A DNA stretch of 64,000 bases from CALVUJ01 sp045119835 (GCA_045119835.1 JBGVED010000002.1:1-64000); one strand, 5' to 3'. Shown: positions 1 to 9,941, counted from the first letter of the stretch. A program made the numbers and translations. The notes: generated by a model not told the origin, from the sequence alone.

Positions 1-1725
1 TTGCCCAGAGAAACTCTTTCTTGTATTAGCATAATCTCTTCCAAGGAAGGCACTACCTGTTTGTTGTTCATATTGAATTGTACCAAGACTTGACATACCA
101 AGTTCAGTAACCATAAGTCTAGCAATTCTAGTAGCCTTTTCAATATCATTATGAGCACCAGTAGTTACATCATCAAAGAAAATTTCTTCACTAACACGTC
201 CAGCAAGTAATCCAGTAATTCTATCTAGTAGTTCACTTCTAGTTTGAAGCATAGTATCTTCCTCAGGAGTCATAAGCACATAACCACCAGCATCTCCACG
301 AGGAATGATTGTAACCTTTTGAACAATATCAGCTTTCTCAACCTTCAAACCTACAGTAGCATGTCCAGCTTCATGATATGCAACAAGTCTTTTCTCTTTA
401 GGAGTAATGATTCTACTTTTCTTAGCAGGACCACCCATTACTCTATCAATAGCTTCATCTATATCTTCTTTAGATATCTTAGTTTTATTTGCTCTAACAG
501 CTAAAATAGCAGCTTCGTTTAAAGTATTCTCTAATTCAGCACCACTAAATCCAGGAGTTCTTTTTGCAATATTTGCAAAATTAACATCACTTTCAAAGAA
601 TTTATTACGAGCATGAACCCTTAAAATCTCTTCTCTTCCCTTTTTATCAGGTAAGTTAACTATAATTTGCCTATCAAATCTTCCAGGTCTAAGTAAAGCT
701 GGATCTAATACATCGCTTCTATTAGTAGCAGCAATAATAATTATTCCACTATTCTCATTAAACCCATCCATTTCAACTAGTAATTGGTTAAGAGTTTGTT
801 CTCTCTCATCGTGCCCTCCACCAAGACCAGTACCTCTTTGACGACCAACAGCATCAATTTCATCGATAAATATAATACATGGAGCATTTAACTTAGCTTG
901 TTTAAACATATCTCTAACTCTACTAGCACCAACACCAACAAACATTTCTACAAAATCACTACCAGATATTGAGAAGAATGGTACCCCGGCTTCTCCAGCA
1001 ATAGCCTTAGCAAGCAAAGTTTTTCCAGTTCCAGGGGCTCCAGTTAAAAGAACACCTTTTGGAACTCTAGCACCCATCTTAGCAAACTTTTGTGGATTTT
1101 TTAAATAATCCACAAGTTCTTTCATTTCTTCTTTTTCTTCAACGCAACCTGCTACATTATCAAATCTAACTTTAGTAGTTTCTTCTCTTCTAGCACGAGA
1201 CTTACCAACATCCATAGCTCCTCTAGCTCCTCCTCCACCAGAGCCACCCAAAACTCTAGTAAATAAGAATATAAAGATAATTCCAATTATAACCATAGGA
1301 ATTATAGCAACAGCCATTTCAGCCCAAATATTAGTTTCAAAGTTATCAACATATTTAACCTTACTAACAGCACTCTCATTAGCAGTAATAGCTTCTCTTA
1401 AATCTTCACTACCAACATAAGAAATTCTTGTTGCAAACTTAGTAAGTTTACCATCGATAATAACTCCACCTTCAATATCAATAACTCTATTTTTTTCCAC
1501 AATTGATAATGAATCAAACTCTTTACCTGATGAAACCCAAGTACAAACACCAGTATTAGAATCACAGTTTTCAGTAGCAAGAATAGCAAAAAATTCTTCT
1601 TCACTATACTCTTTTATACTGTTGTCTTTATTGAAAACAAAAATAAGAGCAATAATAACAACTAGGCACAAAAGCCATGGTGCAATATACTCAAATAAAC
1701 CTCTTTTTTTAGAACGATTATTCAT
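1..1725 (-). CDS. ftsH: FtsH, ATP-dependent membrane zinc metalloprotease (3' end cut by window edge)
   Basis: Reading the minus strand from an ATG at 1725 gives 575 open codons that run off the window. The product has a short cytoplasmic N-terminus, a first membrane helix at about residues 14-33, an extracytoplasmic domain, a second helix near 140-157 and a glycine-rich linker. The AAA+ domain follows, with Walker A GAPGTGKT (230-237), Walker B IIFIDEIDAVG, and the second-region-of-homology Arg pair in LLRPGRFDRQ. The zinc motif HEAGH is visible further on. FtsH degrades misfolded membrane proteins and some regulators. Its ATG overlaps the tilS stop (TAATG), so the two are translationally coupled. 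In Bacillus hprT lies between tilS and ftsH; it is absent here. The last part of the peptidase domain is outside the window. Confidence 0.97.
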   Translation of the reverse strand, partial: MNNRSKKRGLFEYIAPWLLCLVVIIALIFVFNKDNSIKEYSEEEFFAILATENCDSNTGVCTWVSSGKEFDSLSIVEKNRVIDIEGGVIIDGKLTKFATRISYVGSEDLREAITANESAVSKVKYVDNFETNIWAEMAVAIIPMVIIGIIFIFLFTRVLGGSGGGGARGAMDVGKSRARREETTKVRFDNVAGCVEEKEEMKELVDYLKNPQKFAKMGARVPKGVLLTGAPGTGKTLLAKAIAGEAGVPFFSISGSDFVEMFVGVGASRVRDMFKQAKLNAPCIIFIDEIDAVGRQRGTGLGGGHDEREQTLNQLLVEMDGFNENSGIIIIAATNRSDVLDPALLRPGRFDRQIIVNLPDKKGREEILRVHARNKFFESDVNFANIAKRTPGFSGAELENTLNEAAILAVRANKTKISKEDIDEAIDRVMGGPAKKSRIITPKEKRLVAYHEAGHATVGLKVEKADIVQKVTIIPRGDAGGYVLMTPEEDTMLQTRSELLDRITGLLAGRVSEEIFFDDVTTGAHNDIEKATRIARLMVTELGMSSLGTIQYEQQTGSAFLGRDYANTRKSFSGQ

Positions 1726-2957
1726 TAACACTTCTCCTCTACTTTCCTTCTTATATAAAATTCAACATTATCTTCACAATTTGAATCTATGTTATTATAA
1801 AACTTTTTAATATTTAGCACAAGTAATACTCTACCTAATTTATCTCTAACTATCGGCCAACGCCTTCTTTCACTAATAGGTATTTTCTTTTCAATAAAAA
1901 GCCTATTAATATTCTTATCATCTCCCTTATAGCTCTCCAAAAATAAAGGAAACAACTCCTTACTTACAACAATCTTCTCCAATTTTTTTCCACAAATTGC
2001 TATTTCAAACTCGCCAATATCACTACTTAAATCCTCTATAGTATAACTAAATTCCTTTTCTTCTTTTTTTATTACTAATCTTTCATATTCTTTGTACAAT
2101 ATCAAATCCTTAAAACATGCAAGAACAATATTAGGCTTATTTGATCTAATTTTGCTTAGAATATCCAATATTCTAGAATTACTTATAGAAATTCTTTCCT
2201 TTACATTCTCAATCACAAAATAATACAAAACACTTACCTTATCTTCCTCATTTAAATCTTTAAATAAACTTAAATCTATAATATTATTTCCCACTTTACA
2301 TTTATCTAACAAAAGATGAATATTTTTATAATCATTTTCTTTTACTTTATTTAAATCATTTATCTCTTTAACAATATCCACCTTTTCTTTTTTACTCATA
2401 TTTTTAATAACATTATGTCTAATATTATTTCTTAAATAAGTTTCATCAAAGTTAGTTTCATCAACACCAAAACAAATATCGTTATTAACACAATAATCCG
2501 TTAACTCCTGCTTACTAAAGCTAAGCAAAATTCTTTTAACATGCATTTGATAAATATAACTATCTTCTCTTAAACCATAATAATCACATTTACCTTTTCT
2601 CTCTTTTTGAATAAAATAAGTTTCAATCAAATCATCTAAATTATGCCCAACATATAAATACTCACAATCATATTTCTTATACATTTCTTTAAAAAAGTTA
2701 TACCTTTTAACTCTAGCCCAATTCTCAAAATTACCTTCTTTTTTATCGTATTTAAAACCTTTTAAAATCTCTAACTTTAAATTTCTTTTTTGGCAATACT
2801 CTCTAACTATATTTTCATCTCTACTAGCGCTCTCTCTAAACCCATAATTGACATGACATACAACAAGACTCTTACCACTATTATAAAGTTTATCAAGTAA
2901 AGCCATTGAATCACTACCGCCACTTACCGCCACTAAACTACATCTCATAACATTCAT
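1725..2957 (-). CDS. tilS: TilS, tRNA(Ile)-lysidine synthase
   Basis: TilS ligates lysine to C34 of the CAU-anticodon tRNA-Ile so that it reads AUA, an essential step. The N-type ATP-pyrophosphatase signature SGGSDS lies at residues 12-17 of the chosen start, followed by the TilS-type HNLDDLIET motif and a C-terminal substrate-recognition region. I chose the ATG at 2957 because GGTGG lies just upstream (2961-2965) and it places the P-loop at the usual distance from the N-terminus. An upstream in-frame ATG at 2981 has no ribosome-binding site. The gene follows spoIIE closely and overlaps ftsH by one base (TAATG), giving a spoIIE-tilS-ftsH order as in Bacillus. Confidence 0.92.
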   Translation of the reverse strand: MNVMRCSLVAVSGGSDSMALLDKLYNSGKSLVVCHVNYGFRESASRDENIVREYCQKRNLKLEILKGFKYDKKEGNFENWARVKRYNFFKEMYKKYDCEYLYVGHNLDDLIETYFIQKERKGKCDYYGLREDSYIYQMHVKRILLSFSKQELTDYCVNNDICFGVDETNFDETYLRNNIRHNVIKNMSKKEKVDIVKEINDLNKVKENDYKNIHLLLDKCKVGNNIIDLSLFKDLNEEDKVSVLYYFVIENVKERISISNSRILDILSKIRSNKPNIVLACFKDLILYKEYERLVIKKEEKEFSYTIEDLSSDIGEFEIAICGKKLEKIVVSKELFPLFLESYKGDDKNINRLFIEKKIPISERRRWPIVRDKLGRVLLVLNIKKFYNNIDSNCEDNVEFYIRRKVEEKC

Positions 2958-2994
2958 CAACCACCAATACAAGTATAACATTACTTTTAATCAT

Positions 2995-4935
2995 TTAACA
3001 AATTTTTATAACAAAAACCGTTTTATCATCATTAATCCCACTTTCTTTTTTTATTATACACTCACAAATGTTTTGCTCACTTTTTCCTCTCACCTTCATA
3101 ATACAATCAATACTCTTTTCACTAACCCCATCGCTTGCCATAATAACTAATTCACCTTTTTCTAACTCAACTTCTAAAACACTAAAATCATTTTTATCTA
3201 CAATTCCAAGAGGCAAAGCATTACCTTTTATAACCCGCTTTTCTCTTCCAAAAACATAAGAATCACAAGCACCATTTTTACAAAAATAAAATTTATTCAA
3301 GAACTTGTCATAGGCAAATAAATCAAGCGTACCATATCTCTCCTTTTGATACCTAGATTTTAAAACATCATTCATCATTTTAAGGGACGTTATCATATCA
3401 AAATCAATTTCTAAAAATTTTCTTAACAAATCCAAAGCCATCTTTGAACATTCTTTTGCCTCTTTTCCTACTCCCATGCCATCACTAATAGCAAAAAACA
3501 TTCCTCTTTTATTTTCATAAACTAAATAACTATCACCACACACTCTGTTATCTAAACTTTTTTGACTAACACCATACTTAAAATTTCTTCTTTTCTTACT
3601 CTGTAAAACCACCCTATAATATGCAAACAATTCATCATACTCAACTATTTTTATAAACATATTCTCATTTAAAATTTTACAAACAAGAGGAAGCAGTAAA
3701 TCATCTATTTCTTTTTCTCTACAATTGACACACATATGTACAACTTTATCTTTAAAAATATTTTCTTTTACATTAACGCTTAACAAATCAACACCGTACT
3801 TAAAAAACTCTCTTTCAAGTCGCTCACTTAAATTAAAATCAGCATTACTTTTTACTTCATAAGAAAGTTTCTTTAAAAGATTATCAAAAACATTAATCTC
3901 CTCAATCAAAAGCTTTTTCTCACTACTTTTAAGTCTTCCCTTAATATCAATTTTCTCGCAAATAAGCGAAAAAATTTCCTCCATCCTTACAATTTTATTT
4001 GAAATAAGCAAATTAGATTTATTATTATCTAACTTAACCTTTTTTAAATACCCTTCACCCCCATAACAAACTGCCCCTATTTTGTCCACAAAAGAATCCT
4101 TTATAAAAAAAACAAACACACAAAAGATAACAAAATTCAAAAGATAAAAATAGTTCAAATTAAAATAATATAAAAAAGAAACAACCCCAAACAAATAAGT
4201 TATAATAAATGTCATTTTAGAAACATTCTTCAAAAAATAAACAATTAAAAAAGTAAATAAAAAAAGCACTAAAAGAATATACACACCTCTACTAAACAAA
4301 AGCAAAAAAAATGAACAAATGCTATAAATTGCTCCTACATCCAAACCAACTCTAACGCTTATATACGACAAAATTAAAAGCAAAATAAAAGAAAAATCTA
4401 TAAAAAAAAGATTAAATTTTAACCCACAAACAACTAATGCTAAAAAGCAAAAAAGAAAACTGCACATTCTTAAATCAAAATCTACTTCTCCTTTGAAAGA
4501 AAAATAAAATTCAATCAAAAATCTCATAAACCAATAACTAATAACACAACTCGCTACTAACAAAAAATAATTACTATCTTGAAAAATAAAATTACTTATT
4601 AAAGAACATAATAAAACAACAAAAAAAACATAAAAACTAAGCGCGAACAAAAATCTATTATTATATATCTCAACAATCTTTTTAAACACCACCAAACTAC
4701 ACAATACAACAACCATGAAAAATACATATTTTATATTAATAAAACTAACAAATATAAAAGAAGCAAAAGCACTTACCACGCCATGCCATCTACCGTTAAT
4801 AAAGCAAAAAAATATAAAAGGAACAATAAAGATAAAACGATTATTAAATATATTTATATTAATTAAAGAATAAGACACAACAAAAATTAAAAAAAATAAA
4901 CAAATATCTCTAAAAACATCCATCTTATTTGTCAC
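2995..4935 (-). CDS. spoIIE: SpoIIE, stage II sporulation PP2C-type phosphatase
   Basis: About the first 290 residues are a series of hydrophobic helices (around ten membrane spans). A soluble regulatory segment and a C-terminal SpoIIE/PP2C domain follow, with metal-binding signatures FAISDGMGVGKEA and VIMASDGVSEK. In Bacillus SpoIIE dephosphorylates SpoIIAA, which activates sigma-F in the forespore, and it also acts at the polar septum. At 646 residues it is shorter than the Bacillus protein (about 827), mainly in the central region. The start is read as GTG at 4935 with AGGTGG seven bases upstream. The longer reading from GTG 4953 would begin upstream of the probable transcription start. 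The promoter has a Spo0A-type layout (separate entry). Confidence 0.92.
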   Translation of the reverse strand: MTNKMDVFRDICLFFLIFVVSYSLININIFNNRFIFIVPFIFFCFINGRWHGVVSAFASFIFVSFINIKYVFFMVVVLCSLVVFKKIVEIYNNRFLFALSFYVFFVVLLCSLISNFIFQDSNYFLLVASCVISYWFMRFLIEFYFSFKGEVDFDLRMCSFLFCFLALVVCGLKFNLFFIDFSFILLLILSYISVRVGLDVGAIYSICSFFLLLFSRGVYILLVLFLFTFLIVYFLKNVSKMTFIITYLFGVVSFLYYFNLNYFYLLNFVIFCVFVFFIKDSFVDKIGAVCYGGEGYLKKVKLDNNKSNLLISNKIVRMEEIFSLICEKIDIKGRLKSSEKKLLIEEINVFDNLLKKLSYEVKSNADFNLSERLEREFFKYGVDLLSVNVKENIFKDKVVHMCVNCREKEIDDLLLPLVCKILNENMFIKIVEYDELFAYYRVVLQSKKRRNFKYGVSQKSLDNRVCGDSYLVYENKRGMFFAISDGMGVGKEAKECSKMALDLLRKFLEIDFDMITSLKMMNDVLKSRYQKERYGTLDLFAYDKFLNKFYFCKNGACDSYVFGREKRVIKGNALPLGIVDKNDFSVLEVELEKGELVIMASDGVSEKSIDCIMKVRGKSEQNICECIIKKESGINDDKTVFVIKIC

Positions 4936-4957
4936 AATTACACCACCTAACACATGA

Positions 4958-4991
4958 ATTGTACTTACAATATAAGATGAATTTTGTCGAA
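4958..4991 (-). promoter_or_regulatory. Spo0A-type promoter of spoIIE with a 0A box over the -35
   Basis: On the minus strand TTCGAC (4986-4991) and TACAAT (4958-4963) are separated by 22 bases, an unusually long spacer. The plus strand at 4983-4991 reads TTTGTCGAA, a full match to the published 0A box TTTGTCRAA, and it covers the -35. Bacillus spoIIE and spoIIG use sigma-A promoters with 21-22 base spacers activated by Spo0A bound at or next to the -35. The predicted transcript start is about 16 bases from the GTG start. Confidence 0.65.
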
Positions 4992-5000
4992 CTATCTACT

Positions 5001-5192
5001 TTAAAATAAATTTATAAAAAGAGTATAAAAAACAACAATTATTATCCCATAAAACCCAATCATACCGGAAACCATTATAACAAACCACTCAAGAGGAATA
5101 ATAACTCCAATCAAAGACAAAACATATCGCACTCCAAAAAGAGTAAAAATCATAAGTAATATTTTAAATAAAAACTTAACAGTTTTTTCCAT
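5001..5192 (-). CDS. bofA: BofA-family integral membrane protein
   Basis: This 63-residue protein is mostly two hydrophobic segments (about residues 8-28 and 34-60) joined by a short loop containing IPLEWFVIMVSGMIGFYG, which resembles the BofA family core. In Bacillus BofA inhibits the intramembrane protease SpoIVFB, so it holds back pro-sigma-K processing in the mother cell. Position supports the call: it lies just downstream of recR, as bofA does in the dnaX-yaaK-recR-yaaL-bofA cluster. The protein is short, so the call rests on hydrophobicity pattern plus synteny. Confidence 0.75.
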   Translation of the reverse strand: MEKTVKFLFKILLMIFTLFGVRYVLSLIGVIIPLEWFVIMVSGMIGFYGIIIVVFYTLFINLF

Positions 5193-5230
5193 ATCTTAAA
5201 TCACCATTTAAATATATGAATACCGTTAAG

Positions 5231-5818
5231 TTAAAATGATTTTCTGTTTTCAAACGACTTCATAATAGTAACGTCATCGCTATATTCTAAGTTTCCTCCC
5301 ATTGGAAGACCATAAGCAAGACGAGTAACTTTCACACCTTTATTTTCTAACAATTTAGCAATAAACAAAGCCGTCGTTTCCCCATCTAAATTTGGATTTG
5401 TTGCAACTACAACTTCCTTAACCCCATCTAATCTATTAAGTAAAGAATCAATATTTAAATCTTCAGGAAGCTTACCTTGTTTTACAGAAATAACACCATC
5501 TAAAACATGATACAAACCATTATAAGAATTGCTCTTCTCAATAGCAAAAACATCCTTAATACTTTGAACAACACAAATAAGAGAAGTATCTCTATTGATA
5601 TCACTGCATATATCACACTTATCACCTGATGTTAAATTATGACATATCTCACATTTTTTTAAAGAAGAAACACCATTTAAAGATTCAACAAACTTATCCC
5701 TATACTCCTCTTTCATCTCTAAAATTTGATAAGCCATTCTCTCCGCTGATTTATACCCAACTCCTGGCAACCTCCTAAAAGAATCAATAAGATTTTCAAA
5801 CTCTTTAGGATAATTCAT
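5231..5818 (-). CDS. recR: RecR, recombination mediator
   Basis: RecR acts with RecF/RecO to load RecA on gapped DNA. The 195-residue protein has the N-terminal helix-hairpin-helix (LPGVGYKSAERMAY), a C4 zinc finger with two CxxC pairs around residues 55-72, and a Toprim domain with ATNPNLDGETTA. It ends with the usual GGNLEYSD segment. The start codon overlaps the ybaB stop (TAATG), so it is coupled to ybaB and dnaX upstream. Confidence 0.96.
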   Translation of the reverse strand: MNYPKEFENLIDSFRRLPGVGYKSAERMAYQILEMKEEYRDKFVESLNGVSSLKKCEICHNLTSGDKCDICSDINRDTSLICVVQSIKDVFAIEKSNSYNGLYHVLDGVISVKQGKLPEDLNIDSLLNRLDGVKEVVVATNPNLDGETTALFIAKLLENKGVKVTRLAYGLPMGGNLEYSDDVTIMKSFENRKSF

Positions 5819-6126
5819 TAAAACATACCTGGAATTCTCATTCCACCAGTCATACTGCCCATTTCACTATCTATTTCTTCATCTATTTTACTAACAGCTT
5901 CATTAATAGCTACAACTAACATATCTTGCAACATTTCTTTGTCACTAGGATCAATCAAGTCTTCTTCTATCTCTAAAGAAACTAATTTCTTACTACCTAA
6001 CATTTTAATTTTAATTGCACCACCATTAGTAGAAACTTCAAACTCTTTACTTTCCAATTCTTTTTGTTTTTTCTCCATTTGTTTTTGCATCTTTTGTGCT
6101 TGTTGCATTAACGCGTTAATATTCAT
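5818..6126 (-). CDS. ybaB: YbaB/EbfC-family nucleoid-associated protein
   Basis: The 102-residue protein has the family pattern: an N-terminal helix rich in Met, Gln and Lys (MQQAQKMQKQMEKKQKEL), a central strand region with GGAIKIKMLG, and a C-terminal helix ending in a glycine/methionine-rich tail (GSMTGGMRIPGMF). Members form dimers that bind DNA. It sits between dnaX and recR as in most bacteria, four bases after dnaX and one base overlapping recR. Confidence 0.95.
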   Translation of the reverse strand: MNINALMQQAQKMQKQMEKKQKELESKEFEVSTNGGAIKIKMLGSKKLVSLEIEEDLIDPSDKEMLQDMLVVAINEAVSKIDEEIDSEMGSMTGGMRIPGMF

Positions 6127-6129
6127 TTT

Positions 6130-7878
6130 TTATTCCTCCCTAACTTTCAAAAAATCGCCAAATATTTTTTTGCCAAACTCTAACCCTTCATCAACTTTGC
6201 TCTCCTCACTAGTAAAACTAATTTTTTTAGGAGCAGGTAATTTATTTAAACTTTTAAGATTAACATAAGTATCTCTTAATTTCATAAAATCTTCTTTAGT
6301 CACACAATAACACATCATATTATCTTTATAGACAGCCTTCAAGAAATTATTCATCATTTCATGATTGCTAATAGAATTAACTGTATTTAAATATGTTTCA
6401 TTATCATACGCTAATACAATCATATTCTTAGCTGCTGCTACAGGCAAACCATCTGTAAGTAAAACCGCCACTTTGGCAGTACTAGGTGAATTCAAATATC
6501 TAGGAAGTTCTACCCATTTCTTTTTAGCTGTATTTAAATCATCTTTAGTAGCTTGAACAAGAACATTTAAAAGTTCCTCTTCAGTTGGAATAAATTTACC
6601 ATCACTTACAACATTTTCTTTTGTTTCTATCGTTTCATTTATTTCTTCACTAACTTCTACTTTTTTATCTTGTTGAACTACAACTTTCTCTACACTTGGT
6701 TTTAAACTTTCAATTGGTTTTGCTTCAATAACTTTTTCCTTTGCTTCTGAAGCATTTTTTTCCACAACTACTTCCTTAGTTACATAAACAACATTTTCTT
6801 TTACACTTCCACTACAACCTGCCATTTTTAAACATGCCAATTCAAAAAATGATTTAGGAGCATTAACTTTCTTAAAATTAGAAAGTGAATCTACCAGTAT
6901 ATCAATCCATTTAAATAATTTATTAACATTATCTTCTTTAAAACTAGCAATATTATCGACACTCATAATTTTTAAAATCTTACTATTCTTACTATTTTTA
7001 TAAATAATTACTTCCTTCAACAAATCAATAAGACCTATAACTAACCTAGTCAAATCAACACCTTTATCATCATATTCATTAATCATCTTAATTAATTTTT
7101 CTTCTTCATCAAGACTAATACAATTAAGAAGTTCTATCTTCTCACTTAAAGAAGTAACACCATAAATTTCTCTAATGTGTTCGCATTTTAAATCATTCCC
7201 TGCATATGCAATTGCTTGATCTAAAATACTTAAAGCATCACGCATACCACCATCGCATAATTCACAAACTAAATCAACAACGTCATCTTCATATTTAATT
7301 CCTTCACTATTTAAAACAGAAGCAATTCTCTCTTTTATATCATTAGAACTAATTCTACCAAAATCAAATCTTTGACATCTAGAAATAATTGTCGGTAACA
7401 CTTTATGTGGTTCAGTAGTTGCCAAAATAAAAATAACATGTGCTGGAGGTTCTTCTAATGTTTTAAGTAAAGCATTAAACGCTCCAGTTGACATCATATG
7501 AACCTCATCAATAATATAAACTTTATATTTTCCCAAAATTGGCGAATACTTAACTTTATCAATAAGATTTCTAACTTCATCAACACCATTATTACTAGCT
7601 GCATCAATCTCTACAACATCAGGATGACTGCCTTCTACTATTTCCTTACAATTCTCACACTCATTACAAGGCCCAAATTCACTTTCACAATTTAAAGCTT
7701 TAGCTAATAGTTTTGCCATACTAGTTTTTCCCGTTCCTCTAGGGCCAGTAAACAAATAAGCATGTGCAATTTTATTTTCCTTAATTGCATTTTCAAGGGT
7801 CTTTAAAACATGTTTTTGCCCTGCCATTTCCTCAAAAGTTTGAGGCCTATAAGTTCTATATAACGCTTTATAACTCAT
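6130..7878 (-). CDS. dnaX: DnaX, DNA polymerase III clamp-loader gamma/tau subunit
   Basis: DnaX is the ATPase motor of the clamp loader and, as tau, links polymerases to the helicase. The 582-residue protein begins in the family manner (YRTYRPQTFEEMAGQ) and has Walker A GPRGTGKTS near residue 45. The four-cysteine zinc module (CESEFGPCNECENCK) follows, then DEVHMM and the SRC motif ISRCQRF. A lysine/glutamate-rich linker separates a C-terminal tau domain. A -10 TATAAT lies at 7896-7901 (minus strand). It leads a dnaX-ybaB-recR-bofA operon. Confidence 0.97.
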   Translation of the reverse strand: MSYKALYRTYRPQTFEEMAGQKHVLKTLENAIKENKIAHAYLFTGPRGTGKTSMAKLLAKALNCESEFGPCNECENCKEIVEGSHPDVVEIDAASNNGVDEVRNLIDKVKYSPILGKYKVYIIDEVHMMSTGAFNALLKTLEEPPAHVIFILATTEPHKVLPTIISRCQRFDFGRISSNDIKERIASVLNSEGIKYEDDVVDLVCELCDGGMRDALSILDQAIAYAGNDLKCEHIREIYGVTSLSEKIELLNCISLDEEEKLIKMINEYDDKGVDLTRLVIGLIDLLKEVIIYKNSKNSKILKIMSVDNIASFKEDNVNKLFKWIDILVDSLSNFKKVNAPKSFFELACLKMAGCSGSVKENVVYVTKEVVVEKNASEAKEKVIEAKPIESLKPSVEKVVVQQDKKVEVSEEINETIETKENVVSDGKFIPTEEELLNVLVQATKDDLNTAKKKWVELPRYLNSPSTAKVAVLLTDGLPVAAAKNMIVLAYDNETYLNTVNSISNHEMMNNFLKAVYKDNMMCYCVTKEDFMKLRDTYVNLKSLNKLPAPKKISFTSEESKVDEGLEFGKKIFGDFLKVREE

Positions 7879-7944
7879 AATATCACCACAAAATTATTAT
7901 ACAACAAAAACTAGCATTACAAAACAACTATTAACGTAATCTTA

Positions 7945-9426
7945 CTATAAATTTTTAATCCATTCCTTTAATACATTAATACTGTCTTTTTTAAACACCG
8001 CACAGTCCTCAAGAACTAACGTAAATATTCTTCCTATCTCATCATTAATAAGATTATCCACATTATCGCTATTAACTTTATTGTTATTTGCAATATTATT
8101 AGCAAAATCCAAATGAATCTTGAATTTCGTATATTCTTCTTCACTTAATTTATCTTCAAGCAAATATTTTCTAACAAGTTTCATCTCATCTTTTAACCTA
8201 GAAGGTAAAATCGCTAGCCCCATAACCTCAATCAACCCAATATTCTCTTTTTTAATATTCCAATACTCTTCTCGAGGGTGATACAATCCTAATGGTCTAT
8301 CAACTGTTGTAATATTATTTCTTAGTGCTAGATCAAGCTCAAAACAACCATTTCTATATCTACAAATTGGAGTTATTGCATTGTGACTTCCGTTTTCATC
8401 ATTTGCTATAATCATCAAATCTTTATTTTCATAAATATTCCAACTACTAAATATTTTTTCTGCTTCTTTAATAAGTTTATCTTTATTTTCACTTCGTAAA
8501 CGAATAACATTAAGAGGCCAATTTAACAAATTATATTCTACTTCATCATTTATTTTAATAAATTCTTCATTAGCATTATCCATTGGAAAAATAGCCTTCC
8601 CACCTTGGAAATGATGGTGATTTAAAATAGAGCCTCCAACAATAGGTAAACCTGCATTAGACCCCATAAAATAATGAGGAAACTGACTAACAAAATCCAC
8701 CAACTCTTTAACCGTTTCAATATCAACCTTCATATTACTGTGCTCTTCTTTAAAACATATAGTATGCTCATTATAATAACTATATGGCGAATACTGAATA
8801 TAAAACTGTTTGTTATCTAAAGTAACAGGAACAAATCTCAAATTTTGCCTAGCAGGAAAATCAAGCCTTCCCTTGTAATTGACATTCTCTTTACAAAGCA
8901 TACAATTAGGATAATTAACCTTCTTCATATTTAAAAGTTTCTTTATATCATTAGGATCCTTTTCTGGTTTTGACAAATTTATAGTAATATCAATCTTTCC
9001 ATATTTACTCATATAAGGAAATTCAATATTTTTAGCAATACGCGTAGTTCTAATATAATTTACATCTTTACACAAATTATAAAAATAATCAGTAGCCAAC
9101 ACACTATCTCTACTTTTCAAATCATTAAACTTTTTATTAATCATTGAAGGAAGAGGCATCAAACATCCCATTATTTTTGTATCAAATAAATCTTTATTAA
9201 CTTGAGTTCCTTCAATTACATTATTACTAATCGCATATTCAAGCATCTCATCTAAAAGATAAGTAACATCATTATCTTTATCATATATATAATCATTATC
9301 CTTATAATCATCCAAATTAAAAATCGCTAATAAAGAATTTAAAATGTACTCTTTATCTTCTCCTTCATATATACCCTTATCCTCACCATATTGCATTAAT
9401 CCATTAATCATCTCATAAATTGTCAT
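7945..9426 (-). CDS. galT: GalT, UTP/UDP-glucose-hexose-1-phosphate uridylyltransferase (type 2)
   Basis: The protein matches the Gram-positive GalT family of about 490-500 residues rather than the shorter HIT-type E. coli form. Family features are the N-terminal helical region, the CMLCKENVNYKGR segment, the histidine cluster LNHHHFQGG and a C-terminal helical domain. It would exchange UMP between UDP-glucose and galactose-1-phosphate in the Leloir pathway. No galK or galE neighbour lies in the window. ATG 9426 is preferred over GTG 9435 because GAAGGAG lies eight bases upstream of the ATG. Confidence 0.9.
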   Translation of the reverse strand: MTIYEMINGLMQYGEDKGIYEGEDKEYILNSLLAIFNLDDYKDNDYIYDKDNDVTYLLDEMLEYAISNNVIEGTQVNKDLFDTKIMGCLMPLPSMINKKFNDLKSRDSVLATDYFYNLCKDVNYIRTTRIAKNIEFPYMSKYGKIDITINLSKPEKDPNDIKKLLNMKKVNYPNCMLCKENVNYKGRLDFPARQNLRFVPVTLDNKQFYIQYSPYSYYNEHTICFKEEHSNMKVDIETVKELVDFVSQFPHYFMGSNAGLPIVGGSILNHHHFQGGKAIFPMDNANEEFIKINDEVEYNLLNWPLNVIRLRSENKDKLIKEAEKIFSSWNIYENKDLMIIANDENGSHNAITPICRYRNGCFELDLALRNNITTVDRPLGLYHPREEYWNIKKENIGLIEVMGLAILPSRLKDEMKLVRKYLLEDKLSEEEYTKFKIHLDFANNIANNNKVNSDNVDNLINDEIGRIFTLVLEDCAVFKKDSINVLKEWIKNL

Positions 9427-9466
9427 ACCACACACTCCTTCAACAAAAATTATATTATAGACTATC

Positions 9467-9910
9467 CTACTTTTTCCTTTTTTCTTTAAAATAATCTTTT
9501 AAAATCTTACTACATTTATCATCTTCTAAATACTCAAAATCAAAATAATGATTAAAACCTTTTTGCTCTAACAAATTAAACAAACCACCAAGTGCGCCGC
9601 CTTTTAAATCTCTTGCCCCAAAATAAACATTCTTAACCCTAGCATTAATAAGTGCCCCTACACACATAAGACACGGTTCTAATGTTACATACATTTCACA
9701 ATCTTTTAAATACCAATCACTAAGTTTTTTACAAGCCTTCTTTATACACAAAATTTCAGCATGCCCCATAGGATCATTATTTTTTTCTTTTTTATTATGA
9801 GCTCTAGCAATTACTTTTCCATCAAAAACAATAACAGCCCCAACAGGAACCTCATCTTCCTTATAAGCTTTTAAAGCTTCTTTATAAGCTTCATCCATAA
9901 ATTTATTCAC
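9467..9910 (-). CDS. tadA: TadA, tRNA-specific adenosine deaminase
   Basis: TadA converts A34 to inosine in tRNA-Arg(ACG). The catalytic motif HAEI and the zinc-binding pair PCLMC are present, along with the family N-terminus EVPVGAVIV. The start is uncertain: GTG at 9910 has GGTGG five bases upstream and is used here. ATG at 9898 would give a more typical N-terminal length but has no ribosome-binding site, and the longest reading starts at TTG 9922. In Bacillus tadA is also near ffs and dnaX, as here. Confidence 0.93.
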   Translation of the reverse strand: MNKFMDEAYKEALKAYKEDEVPVGAVIVFDGKVIARAHNKKEKNNDPMGHAEILCIKKACKKLSDWYLKDCEMYVTLEPCLMCVGALINARVKNVYFGARDLKGGALGGLFNLLEQKGFNHYFDFEYLEDDKCSKILKDYFKEKRKK

Positions 9911-9941
9911 ATTTACCACCAATTACATTTTACAAAAAGAC

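Noticed and set aside
2958..2981. Longer N-terminus for TilS from ATG 2981
   Set aside because: No ribosome-binding site, and the extra residues are hydrophobic and unlike the family.
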